A stretch of 34,305 nt of DNA from Deltaproteobacteria bacterium. Its GTDB lineage: Bacteria; Myxococcota_A; Polyangia; Haliangiales; Haliangiaceae. The DNA lies in the NCBI GenBank assembly GCA_013813765.1, contig JACCRC010000509.1:1-34305 (forward strand), in the 5' to 3' direction. A model generated the notes under the pieces. It was not told where the DNA came from and searched no databases. It worked only from the letters and a program-made list of their open reading frames with translations. A program made the translations under genes and the position numbers. Of the stretch, positions 8,476 through 15,882 are shown one piece after another (within the stretch, counting starts at the first letter, position 1; each line of letters begins with the position of its first letter).

Positions 8476-8564
8476 CCCTGCCTCCGCGTCGCCGCCATGT
8501 AGATCAGCAGGACGAGCTGGCCCGCGAGAGCGATCACGACGGGGTTGCTGAGGTGGGTGTGCAT
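8472..8564 (-). CDS. Putative 30-residue single-pass membrane peptide
   Basis: A very short frame lies between flp and cpaA. It starts at ATG 8564, begins MHTHLSNPVVIALAG and continues through a hydrophobic stretch (about residues 8-24, ending LLIYMAA) to a basic tail TRRQG. Its stop overlaps the cpaA start as ATGA, the same coupling used throughout this operon. There is no clear Shine-Dalgarno upstream, and I do not recognise the peptide. It could be a genuine Tad microprotein (some Tad loci carry small membrane peptides), a leader that couples cpaA translation to flp, or a chance frame. Codon use resembles its neighbours. Confidence 0.45.
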   Translation of the reverse strand: MHTHLSNPVVIALAGQLVLLIYMAATRRQG

Positions 8565-8587
8565 GGTGTTGGGTAGCGGTGAGGTAA

Positions 8588-8761
8588 CTAGGTGCTCGAG
8601 CGGATGCGGTTGCCGGCGCGGCCGAACATCGACGAGATCTCGTCGCGGAATGCGACGAGCGCGACGATGAGCGCGATTGCGATCACGGCCGTGATGAGGC
8701 CGTACTCGACGGCAGTGCCAGCTTCTTCGTCGTCGCGCAGGCGCTTGATCAGATCAGTCAT
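8588..8761 (-). CDS. flp: Flp-type pilin
   Basis: A 57-residue Flp pilin, the major subunit of the Tad pilus. A charged leader (MTDLIKRLRDDEE) is followed by AGTAVEYGLITAVIAIALI and a hydrophobic helix, then a short charged C-terminus rich in Arg and Ser. The Glu-Tyr pair (E19-Y20) is the Flp hallmark. Counting Glu as +5 puts the processing site between A14 and G15, where the -1 residue is Ala rather than the usual Gly. The start is supported by a strong GGAGGGG ribosome binding site a few bases upstream. It is the first gene of the operon, preceded by a sigma-54-like site. It is too short for many gene finders. Confidence 0.93.
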   Translation of the reverse strand: MTDLIKRLRDDEEAGTAVEYGLITAVIAIALIVALVAFRDEISSMFGRAGNRIRSST

Positions 8762-8807
8762 TGAGGTCCCCTCCGTTGGTGTTGCGTGATGAGAGCGAGT
8801 TTCGGCA

Positions 8808-8824
8808 TTGCGATCGGCGTGCCG
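8808..8824 (-). promoter_or_regulatory. Candidate sigma-54 (-24/-12) promoter of the tad operon
   Basis: On the minus strand the sequence is TCGGCACGCCGATCGCA. It carries GG and GC exactly 10 bases apart and matches the core TGGCACG-N4-TTGCA at most positions, with C for T before GG and C for T in the -12 box. Transcription would begin near 8797, about 35 bases before the flp start codon, leaving room for the GGAGGGG ribosome binding site. Type IV pilin genes in Myxococcota are known to use sigma-54. No bound activator gene is visible nearby. Confidence 0.4.
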
Positions 8825-8905
8825 ACGCGCGACGCACGCGAAGTACGCGAAGCCTGCGGACTTCGATCCAGCGAGAGGTTTGTCGTCACCTAGGCACGAC
8901 TGACC

Positions 8906-8945
8906 CCACCAGGTTCTGCAGACCTAAGCGTATGCAGTGTGGTGG
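8906..8945 (-). terminator. Candidate stem-loop downstream of the GNAT gene
   Basis: Outer arms CCACCA and TGGTGG (8906-8911 and 8940-8945) enclose inner arms CTGCA and TGCAG (8916-8920 and 8933-8937). The element starts 13 bases past the acetyltransferase stop and lies upstream of flp. There is no T-run after it, so it is either a weak or Rho-assisted terminator or a protein binding site. The remaining 8762-8958 interval holds the sigma-54-like site and nothing else I can assign. Confidence 0.3.
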
Positions 8946-8958
8946 AGACTACGAATCG

Positions 8959-9474
8959 CTAGGTCGTGCCCACCGGGTGCGGCCACTGCTCGGCGAGCTT
9001 CGCGAGCGGTTCGCCGGTCATCCGGTTGATCGTCCAGTCGGTCATCGAGCGCGCGCCGATCGAGTGATACAGGCGGATCGCGGGCTCGTTCCAGTCGAGC
9101 ACGCTCCACTCGAAGCGACCGTAGTTGCGCTGCACCGCGATCCGAGCGAGCGACGAGAGCAGCGCGGAGCCGACACCCTGACCACGCGCGACGGGACGCA
9201 CGAACAGGTCCTCGAGGTAGAGCCCTGGCTTTGCGAGGAACGTCGAGTAGCTCTGGAAGAACAGGGCGAAGCCGACCGCGGCGCCGCCGACCTCCGCGAT
9301 GAGCACCTCGGCGGCGGGCCGATCGCCGAACAGCGTCAGCCGGATCGCTTCCTCGTCCGCGATGACCTCGTGAGCCAGCTTCTCGTACTCGGCGAGGTCC
9401 TTGATGAACCCGAGGATGGAGCCGGTGTCAGCGGCGGTCGCGAAGCGGATCACGAGATCGACGGGGTAGCTCAC
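8959..9474 (-). CDS. GNAT N-acetyltransferase (spermidine/thialysine type)
   Basis: The protein has 171 residues and a full GNAT fold. The N-terminal strand is LVIRFATAADTGSILGFI followed by KDLAEYEKL, which resembles the spermidine/spermine and thialysine N-acetyltransferases. Motif A is LYLEDLFVRPVARGQGVGSA, with the acetyl-CoA loop RGQGVG. The C-terminal part has EWSVLDWNEPAIRLYHSIGA, containing the W-N-x-x-A-I-x-x-Y signature of that subgroup. The likely substrate is a small polyamine or lysine analogue, but this is inference. The start overlaps the pseudouridine synthase stop by 4 bases, so the two genes are co-translated. Confidence 0.88.
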   Translation of the reverse strand: MSYPVDLVIRFATAADTGSILGFIKDLAEYEKLAHEVIADEEAIRLTLFGDRPAAEVLIAEVGGAAVGFALFFQSYSTFLAKPGLYLEDLFVRPVARGQGVGSALLSSLARIAVQRNYGRFEWSVLDWNEPAIRLYHSIGARSMTDWTINRMTGEPLAKLAEQWPHPVGTT

Positions 9475-10367
9475 TCCAGGCGCTGTACCACCGCGAGGAA
9501 GTCCGGTGGTAGCTCCGACGTCAGCGACACGCGCGCGCCCGTGATCGGGTGCTCGAAGCCGAGCGTCGCGGCGTGCAGCATCAGCCGGCCCGAGGTGAGG
9601 AGCTTTCCGCCCGCCTCCTCGTAGTCACGGACGTACACGGTCTCGCCGACCAGCGGATGCCCGGCCTCCGACAGGTGGATCCGGATCTGGTGCGTCTTGC
9701 CGGTCTCGAGTCGCACCGAGCACAGCGTCGCGTGACGCAGCGGACGATCGGCGGTGACGTGCGTGATCGCGCGCTTGCCCTGATCGAGTCGCGACGTCGA
9801 GCCGCGCATGCCATCGCCGCGATCGGGTACGAGGTACGACTCGATCCGCCGCGACGTCACCGCACCGTGCGCGACGCAGCGATACATCCGCTCCATCGCA
9901 TGCGAGCGCAGCTGTGCCGCAAGTCCCAGCTCCGCCTGCTTTGTCTTCGCGAACATCAGGAGGCCCGAGGTCGCGCGATCGATCCGGTGCACCACGTGAA
10001 GGGGCACGCTCGTCGCCGCCTTGCCCTGCCGCCGCCACGCGCCGCGGATGAGGTCCATCGCGGTGCCGGACTTCTCGTCCTCGTACGGCACGCTGTTCAC
10101 ATCGGTCGGCTTGTCGATCACCACGACGTGCGCGTCGTCGTAAACCAGCACGCCCTCGCGCTCGGGATCGAACGGCTTCGGCGCGTTGACACGGAGCTCG
10201 ACCTGCTGGCCGGTGGTGAGCCGATGGTCGATCGTCGTCACGCGGGCGCCGTCGACGAACACCTTCCCCGAGGAGACGTGCTTCTTCGCGACCGAGTTCG
10301 GCACCTCCGCGCGTGCCTTGACGAACGCTGCGAGCGTCACGCCGGGCTGGTCGACCGTCCACGTCAC
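9471..10367 (-). CDS. RluA-family RNA pseudouridine synthase
   Basis: The protein has 298 residues. An N-terminal S4-like RNA-binding domain covers about 10-62 (SVAKKHVSSGKVFVDG, then LTTGQQVEL). The catalytic domain has the RluA motif HRIDRATSGLLMF with nucleophile D130, then GKTHQIRIHLSEAGHPLVGE near 225-245. It would isomerise specific uridines in rRNA or tRNA; the target cannot be told from sequence. The start is a GTG at 10367, preceded at 9 bases by a TAGCGT -10-like hexamer on the minus strand, so the message may be leaderless. It is divergent from the GMC oxidoreductase. Confidence 0.92.
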   Translation of the reverse strand: MTWTVDQPGVTLAAFVKARAEVPNSVAKKHVSSGKVFVDGARVTTIDHRLTTGQQVELRVNAPKPFDPEREGVLVYDDAHVVVIDKPTDVNSVPYEDEKSGTAMDLIRGAWRRQGKAATSVPLHVVHRIDRATSGLLMFAKTKQAELGLAAQLRSHAMERMYRCVAHGAVTSRRIESYLVPDRGDGMRGSTSRLDQGKRAITHVTADRPLRHATLCSVRLETGKTHQIRIHLSEAGHPLVGETVYVRDYEEAGGKLLTSGRLMLHAATLGFEHPITGARVSLTSELPPDFLAVVQRLE

Positions 10368-10376
10368 GTGCGGGTC

Positions 10377-10386
10377 ACGCTATCAT
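10377..10386. promoter_or_regulatory. Overlapping divergent -10 elements between rluA-type and GMC genes
   Basis: The divergent start codons (10367 minus, 10397 plus) are 29 bases apart. On the plus strand TATCAT (10381-10386) precedes the ATG by 10 bases; on the minus strand TAGCGT (10382-10377) precedes the GTG by 9 bases. The two hexamers overlap by two bases. No good -35 box is seen on either side. The two promoters would compete for RNA polymerase and both messages would have almost no leader. Confidence 0.4.
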
Positions 10387-10396
10387 GCCGCGCGAC

Positions 10397-11983
10397 ATGT
10401 TCGACTACGTGGTGGTTGGGGCGGGCTCCGCCGGTTGTGTGCTCGCGAACCGGTTGACCGCAGATGGCAAGAGCAAGGTCGCGCTGATCGAGGCGGGACC
10501 GCGGAAGCACCACTCGTTCAAGGTGCGCGCCGTCGGCATGTACTTCCAGCTCTGGCGCACGCCGCTCGACTGGGCGTTTCAGACGGAACCGCAGCGGCAT
10601 GTCGACAACCGCAAGATGTTCTGGCCGCGCGGCAAGGTGATCGGCGGCACCGGCAGCTTCAACTCCGTGGTCTACATCCGCGGCCATCGCGCGAACTACG
10701 ACGAGTGGCGCGATCTCGGCAACCCCGGCTGGGGCTGGTCCGATGTGCTGCCGTACTTCAAGAGGTCCCAGGACTGCGGGCGCGGCGCGTCCGAGTACCA
10801 CGGCACCGGCGGGCCGCTCGCCGTCGACGACATCGAGGGCGTCAAGGTCCCCGCGCTCGACGCGTGGGTGAAGGCAGCAGCCGCGCGGTGCAAGGTCCCG
10901 ATCAACGACGACTTCAACGGCGCCGAGCAGGAGGGCGTGGGCTACTACCAGTTCAACCTTCGCAAGGGCCTGCGCCAGAGCACCGCGATCGCGTTCCTCG
11001 AACCCGCGCTGGCGCGGAAGAACCTGACGGTGATCACGGATGCTCTCGCCACGAGCCTCGTCGTGAACGGAGATCGTGTCAGCGGCGTGCGCATCCGCGT
11101 GAAGGGCAGCGAGCAGACGATCGAGGGCCGTGAGGTGATCGTGTGCGGTGGCGCGGTCGGCTCTCCTCACTTGCTCATGCTCTCCGGCATCGGTGCAGAG
11201 CACGAGCTACGCGAGGCGAAGGTCCAGCAGAAGCACGATCTGCCTGGCGTGGGGAAGCACCTCGAGGATCACCTGCTCGCGATCACGCAGTACCGCGCGA
11301 CCGGCGTCAACGCATTGACGCACCTGCGGAAGCTCACGTGGGTGCTGCGCTACTTGCTGGGCAAGTCTGGCCCCGTCGCGCAGAGTCCGCCGCAGGCCGG
11401 CGGCTTCATCAAGAACCATCCCGACGCGAAGCTGCCCGACAACCAGTTCCATGTCGTGCCGTTCGGCCTCGCGCCACCGAACAGCGACGAGCCATCGGAG
11501 CCGCCGCTCGGTGGCGCGATGATGAACATGCCCGGCCTGATCTATCCGAAGAGCCATGGCACGATCTGGCTGAAGAGCGGGGATCCGGCGGCCGCACCCG
11601 CGATCGATCCGAACTACTTCAGCGACCCCGCGGACCTCGAGCACCTCGTCGACGGCGTGATCCTGGCGCGCGAGATCGCGGCGACCGCACCGCTCACGCA
11701 GTACCTCGGCGACGAGATCTGGCCAGGTCCGAAGGTGATCACCCGCGACGATATCCGTGCGTCGGTACGCACGTCGGTCAACACGATCTTCCACCCGACG
11801 GGGACCTGCCGGATGGGCACCGGAGCGCGGGCCGTCGTCGACCCCGAGCTGCGTGTGCACGGCATGCGTGGCCTGCGCGTCGCGGATGCGTCGGTGATGC
11901 CGCGGATCATCGGCGGCAACACGAACGCACCGACGATCATGATCGCCGAGAAGGCCGCGGATCTGCTGCTCCAGGCCCGCTGA
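10397..11983 (+). CDS. GMC-family FAD-dependent oxidoreductase
   Basis: The protein has 528 residues and resembles bacterial choline/alcohol dehydrogenases of the glucose-methanol-choline family. The N-terminal FAD site is MFDYVVVGAGSAGCVLANRL. GMC signatures follow: WPRGKVIGGTGSFNSVVYIR at about 75-94 and the second, GREVIVCGGAVGSPHLLMLSG, near 240-260. The C-terminus has the catalytic His region FHPTGTCRMGT and GGNTNAPTIMIAEKAADLLL. It would oxidise an alcohol, substrate unknown. I place the start at 10397 rather than the ATG four codons earlier, because the only -10-like hexamer overlaps that earlier ATG. The acyl-CoA dehydrogenase follows after 20 bases, perhaps in the same transcript. 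Confidence 0.92.
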   Translation: MFDYVVVGAGSAGCVLANRLTADGKSKVALIEAGPRKHHSFKVRAVGMYFQLWRTPLDWAFQTEPQRHVDNRKMFWPRGKVIGGTGSFNSVVYIRGHRANYDEWRDLGNPGWGWSDVLPYFKRSQDCGRGASEYHGTGGPLAVDDIEGVKVPALDAWVKAAAARCKVPINDDFNGAEQEGVGYYQFNLRKGLRQSTAIAFLEPALARKNLTVITDALATSLVVNGDRVSGVRIRVKGSEQTIEGREVIVCGGAVGSPHLLMLSGIGAEHELREAKVQQKHDLPGVGKHLEDHLLAITQYRATGVNALTHLRKLTWVLRYLLGKSGPVAQSPPQAGGFIKNHPDAKLPDNQFHVVPFGLAPPNSDEPSEPPLGGAMMNMPGLIYPKSHGTIWLKSGDPAAAPAIDPNYFSDPADLEHLVDGVILAREIAATAPLTQYLGDEIWPGPKVITRDDIRASVRTSVNTIFHPTGTCRMGTGARAVVDPELRVHGMRGLRVADASVMPRIIGGNTNAPTIMIAEKAADLLLQAR

Positions 11984-12003
11984 GCGCGTGTTAAGACGGG
12001 GGC

Positions 12004-13149
<1,146 letters not shown>

Positions 13150-13163
13150 GCGCTGGCGCACAC

Positions 13164-13191
13164 TTGTCGCCGTGCCCTGCAGGGCTACACC
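13164..13191 (+). promoter_or_regulatory. Predicted promoter of the M23 peptidase with palindromic spacer
   Basis: TTGTCG (13164-13169) and TACACC (13186-13191) are separated by 16 bases, and the ATG of the peptidase follows 5 bases later, so transcription would begin at about the start codon. Most of the spacer is a perfect 12-base palindrome, GCCCTGCAGGGC (13174-13185), which could be an operator. Confidence 0.45.
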
Positions 13192-13196
13192 AGATC

Positions 13197-14054
13197 ATGA
13201 AATCTAGCACTGTCGTGATCGGGGTCGTCTGCGCGCTCGCGGCCCATGTCGTCGCGGAGCCTCGCGTCACCGTGCACCCCAAGGTCCTCCACGCCGGTGA
13301 CCCGGTGCTCGTCACCGTCACCGCGGCCAAGGAGGCTCCGACGGGAACCGCGAACGGGACCGCGCTCCAGTTCTTCCGCTCGAGGAACGGCTATCAGGCG
13401 GTGGCCGCCGTCCCGCTCGACGGTAAGGAGGACACGATGACCATCGCCGTCGACAAGGCGAAGGCCAAGGTCGTCGTTCCCGTGCGCGCCAAAAACTTTC
13501 CCGAGGCGGATGTCGTCGTCGAGGACGAGCTCGCGAATCCCGATGCACCGCAGCGCGTGCAGATCGACGCCGACAACAAGGCGATCATCGAAGCGTTGTT
13601 GAAGGCGAAGGGCGATCCGCAGTTCACGCTCGGCTTCCGCAGGCCGGGGGGACGCGTGACGTCGGCGTTCGGTGAGTGGCGTACGTTCAACGATGGCCAC
13701 AAGAGCCAGCACCTCGGCCTCGATCTGACGGCGAAGGAAGGCTCTCCGGTCCGCGCCGTCAACGCGGGCACCGTCACGTTGGTCCGCGACGCGTACCTCG
13801 CGGGAACCGTGGTCGTCGTCGCGCACGGCGGCGGTATCGGCACGGCGTACTACCACCTCAGCAAGACGAGTGTGACCGAGGGCCAAACCGTCGCCCGCGG
13901 CACGCCGATCGGCGCAGCGGGCAAGACCGGCCGCTCGACCGGCGCGCACCTGCACATCAGCGTGCGGACGCCAGGCGGCATGGTCGATCCGGCGGGCTTC
14001 TTCAAGCTGCCGATTGCACCCGCCGCGCAGCGTGGTATCGTCACTAAACGATGA
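13197..14054 (+). CDS. Secreted M23-family (LytM) metallopeptidase
   Basis: The protein has 285 residues. A Sec signal peptide (1-20, cleaved after HVVA) is followed by an Ig-like beta domain (about 22-112) and the LytM domain (about 145-270). Zinc ligands are visible: H172 and D176 in SQHLGLDLT, and H253 in [10 protein letters not shown]220 in YYHLSK is the usual second catalytic His. All catalytic residues are present, so it is likely an active peptidoglycan endopeptidase in the periplasm or outside the cell. The stop overlaps the arsR start in an ATGA, and the last six codons carry the -10 box and operator of arsR. The start was chosen for the signal peptide and the promoter. Confidence 0.92.
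   Translation: MKSSTVVIGVVCALAAHVVAEPRVTVHPKVLHAGDPVLVTVTAAKEAPTGTANGTALQFFRSRNGYQAVAAVPLDGKEDTMTIAVDKAKAKVVVPVRAKNFPEADVVVEDELANPDAPQRVQIDADNKAIIEALLKAKGDPQFTLGFRRPGGRVTSAFGEWRTFNDGHKSQHLGLDLTAKEGSPVRAVNAGTVTLVRDAYLAGTVVVVAHGGGIGTAYYHLSKTSVTEGQTVARGTPIGAAGKTGRSTGAHLHISVRTPGGMVDPAGFFKLPIAPAAQRGIVTKR
14014..14041 (+). promoter_or_regulatory. Predicted arsR promoter inside the 3' end of the M23 gene
   Basis: TTGCAC (14014-14019) and TATCGT (14036-14041) are separated by 16 bases. The arsR ATG begins 9 bases after the -10 box, which implies a leaderless or nearly leaderless mRNA. The promoter lies wholly inside the coding sequence of the peptidase, so the arsenic operon can fire separately although its first gene overlaps the peptidase stop. 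Confidence 0.5.
14036..14052. promoter_or_regulatory. Candidate ArsR operator O1 over the arsR start
   Basis: An inverted repeat ATCGT-CACTAA-ACGAT (14037-14052) overlaps the -10 hexamer and ends in the arsR start codon. The arms and the 6-base spacer match the core of the second repeat at 14373-14394. A repressor bound here would block polymerase directly. Autoregulation by ArsR is the norm in this family; binding to this site is inferred. Confidence 0.55.
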
Positions 14055-14371
14055 AAGCGGCGGCCTGCTGCCCCACCCCGGATCTGCGTGCGATCGGCGA
14101 CGAGGTCGCCGACGAGGCCCTGGCCAGCCTGGCCAAGGCGCTCGCGCACCCGATCCGGGTGCAGATCGTCCGGATCCTCGCTCGCACCGAGAGCTGCGTG
14201 TGCGGCGATCTCGTCGAGCAGCTGCCCGTTGCGCAGTCCACGGTGTCGCAGCACCTCAAGGTCTTGAAAGATGCGGGCCTGATCCAGGGGACGATCGACG
14301 GCCCGCGGGTCTGCTACTGCATCGACCCCGAGGGTTTGCGGCGCTTGCGTGTCCTGGTCTCCGGGTTGTAG
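14051..14371 (+). CDS. arsR: ArsR-family arsenic-responsive repressor
   Basis: A 106-residue winged-helix repressor. The core [21 protein letters not shown] is followed by [12 protein letters not shown], which carries the type-I metalloid site (C49, C51) at the DNA-binding end, and the recognition helix [18 protein letters not shown]. Extra Cys pairs lie at C6-C7 (AACCP) and C88/C90 (VCYC) and could be third ligands for As(III). Binding of arsenite or Sb(III) should release it from DNA. It heads a plus-strand operon and its ATG overlaps the M23 stop. Two matching inverted repeats, at its own start and at the aquaporin start, are probable operators. Confidence 0.93.
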   Translation: MKAAACCPTPDLRAIGDEVADEALASLAKALAHPIRVQIVRILARTESCVCGDLVEQLPVAQSTVSQHLKVLKDAGLIQGTIDGPRVCYCIDPEGLRRLRVLVSGL

Positions 14372-14372
14372 T

Positions 14373-14394
14373 CTTATCGTTAAATGACGATAAG
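14373..14394. promoter_or_regulatory. Perfect 22-base inverted repeat over the aquaporin start (candidate operator O2)
   Basis: CTTATCGT-TAAATG-ACGATAAG has perfect 8-base arms and a 6-base spacer that contains the aquaporin start codon (14384-14386). It begins 2 bases after the arsR stop. Its core ATCGT-N6-ACGAT is the same as O1. It may be a second ArsR site; as RNA it would also form a short hairpin with the AUG in the loop, which could reduce translation of the downstream genes relative to arsR. Confidence 0.6.
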
Positions 14395-15091
14395 TGCAGC
14401 GCGAGCGTACGCGGCCGAGCTGCTCGGCACGATGCTCCTGCTCGCGACGATCGTCGGCTCGGGGATCATGGCGCAGACCCTGAGCCCGGCGAACATGGGC
14501 GTCGCGCTGCTCGCGAATGCGGTCGCCACGGGTGGAATCCTGTACGTGCTGATCCTCGGGCTCGGCCCGATCTCCGGCGCGCACATGAATCCGGTCATCA
14601 CGCTGATCGAGGCAGCGTTCCGGCGACTCCCACGCGAGCGCGTCCCCGGCTATGTCATCGCGCAGCTGATCGGCGCGTGTGCGGGCGTTGTCCTCGCGCA
14701 CGCGATGTTCGGGCTCGAGCTCGTGCAGCACGGCACCCGTGCGCGCGATAGCTCCGGGGAGCTGATCAGCGAGGTCGTCGCGATGTTCGGACTGTGGCTC
14801 GTGATCGCGACGTCGAGCCGCGCGCGCCCGGCGAGCGTGCCGGCGGCCGTGGCGCTGTACATCGTCGCGGCCTACTGGTTCACGGCCTCGACGTCGTTCG
14901 CCAATCCGGCGGTCACGCTCGCACGCTCGTTCACCGAGACGTTCGCCGGCATCCGGCTCGCGGACGCGCCGAAGTTCATCGCGATGCAGGTGATCGGCGG
15001 CGCCGCCGCGGCGGGGCTGACCGCCTGGCTGCTGAATTCCGGCGTCCATCCGGATCCAGCTGCGTCTTCCTCCACGAAGGAGACACCATGA
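14384..15091 (+). CDS. aqpS: AqpS-type aquaglyceroporin (arsenite channel)
   Basis: A 235-residue six-helix MIP channel. The first half has AELLGTMLLLATIVGSGIMA and the first pore loop SGAHMNPVIT, where NPA is NPV (69-71). The second loop is SFANPAVTLARS with NPA at 174-176 and filter Arg at 181. AqpS of Sinorhizobium meliloti, in an arsR-aqpS-arsC-arsH operon, lets arsenite formed inside the cell diffuse out in place of an ArsB/Acr3 pump. No pump gene is seen here, so the same role is likely. It overlaps arsM by 4 bases (ATGA). The Ser-rich hydrophilic C-terminal tail is not conserved. Water or glycerol transport is the alternative. Confidence 0.87.
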   Translation: MTISAARAYAAELLGTMLLLATIVGSGIMAQTLSPANMGVALLANAVATGGILYVLILGLGPISGAHMNPVITLIEAAFRRLPRERVPGYVIAQLIGACAGVVLAHAMFGLELVQHGTRARDSSGELISEVVAMFGLWLVIATSSRARPASVPAAVALYIVAAYWFTASTSFANPAVTLARSFTETFAGIRLADAPKFIAMQVIGGAAAAGLTAWLLNSGVHPDPAASSSTKETP

Positions 15092-15882
15092 AGACCAGCG
15101 ATGAGATCCGGACCGACGTGAGGACCCATTACAGCGCGATCGCGCGCGGCGCCACGAGTGGCTGCTGCGGCGGTGGGCCGTGCGGCAGCGAGCAGCTCGG
15201 CTACACCAAGGACGAGCTCGCGGCGGTGCCCGCAGGCGCAGACCTCGGCCTTGGCTGCGGCAACCCACAGGCGATCGCCGCGCTGCGGCCCGGCGAGATC
15301 GTGATCGACCTCGGCGCGGGCGGCGGTTTCGACGCATTCCTCGCAGCGCGAGCGGTCGGTGCAAGCGGCAAGGTCATCGGCGTCGACATGAGCGCCGACA
15401 TGATCCAGCTCGCGCGCACCAACGCGTCGAAGCAACGAGCGGGCAACGTCGAGTTCCGGATCGGCGAGATCGAGCACCTCCCGATCCAGGACGACACCGC
15501 GGATGTCGTGATGTCGAACTGCGTGATCAACCTGTCGCCCGACAAGCCCGCGGTCTATCGCGAGGCGTTCCGCGTTCTGCGCGCGGGCGGCCGGCTCGCC
15601 ATCACCGACGTCGTCGCCTTGCGTCCTCTGCCCGCGGAGCTCGCCGACGACGTCGCCGCGATGTGCGGGTGCGTAGCAGGAGCGGCAGACCTCCACGAGC
15701 TGCGCACGCTGCTCGTCGAGATCGGCTTCACCGACGTCCAGGTCGAGGTGCTCCCCGGCAGCCGCGACGTGATCGCGGGCTGGGCGCCGGGCCGCGGCTT
15801 CGAGGAGCACGTCGCATCGGCGCGGATCTCCGCGATAAGGCCGACCGCGGGTGCGTGCTGCGCTCCGGGGTGCTGCGGATGA
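15088..15882 (+). CDS. arsM: Arsenite S-adenosylmethionine methyltransferase ArsM
   Basis: A 264-residue class I methyltransferase that converts As(III) to methylated species. The SAM-binding site is EIVIDLGAGGGFDAFLAA (about 70-87), followed by GKVIGVDMSADMIQLAR. The conserved cysteines are C57 in GLGCGNP, C145 in MSNCVINLSPDK, and C193/C195 in MCGCVAGA, matching the As(III)-binding cysteines of the family. Two extra Cys clusters are present: C26, C27, C32 near the N-terminus and C257, C258, C262, C263 in the last eight residues. A GAAGGAG ribosome binding site precedes the ATG, which overlaps the aquaporin stop. The stop overlaps the sigma factor start as ATGA. Confidence 0.94.
   Translation: MKTSDEIRTDVRTHYSAIARGATSGCCGGGPCGSEQLGYTKDELAAVPAGADLGLGCGNPQAIAALRPGEIVIDLGAGGGFDAFLAARAVGASGKVIGVDMSADMIQLARTNASKQRAGNVEFRIGEIEHLPIQDDTADVVMSNCVINLSPDKPAVYREAFRVLRAGGRLAITDVVALRPLPAELADDVAAMCGCVAGAADLHELRTLLVEIGFTDVQVEVLPGSRDVIAGWAPGRGFEEHVASARISAIRPTAGACCAPGCCG

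Noticed and set aside
8831-8850. Short direct repeat of ACGCGAAG type upstream of flp
   Set aside because: Only two 8-9 base copies in a GC-rich stretch; too weak to call an operator.
10385-10396. First ATG as start of the GMC oxidoreductase
   Set aside because: It overlaps the only plausible -10 hexamer; the ATG at 10397 directly precedes the conserved FDYVVVGAGSAG.
14375-14380. TATCGT as a separate -10 box for the aquaporin gene
   Set aside because: It ends 3 bases before the start codon, which would place the transcription start inside the gene, and no -35 box lies at 16-18 bases. The inverted repeat is better read as an operator or RNA hairpin.
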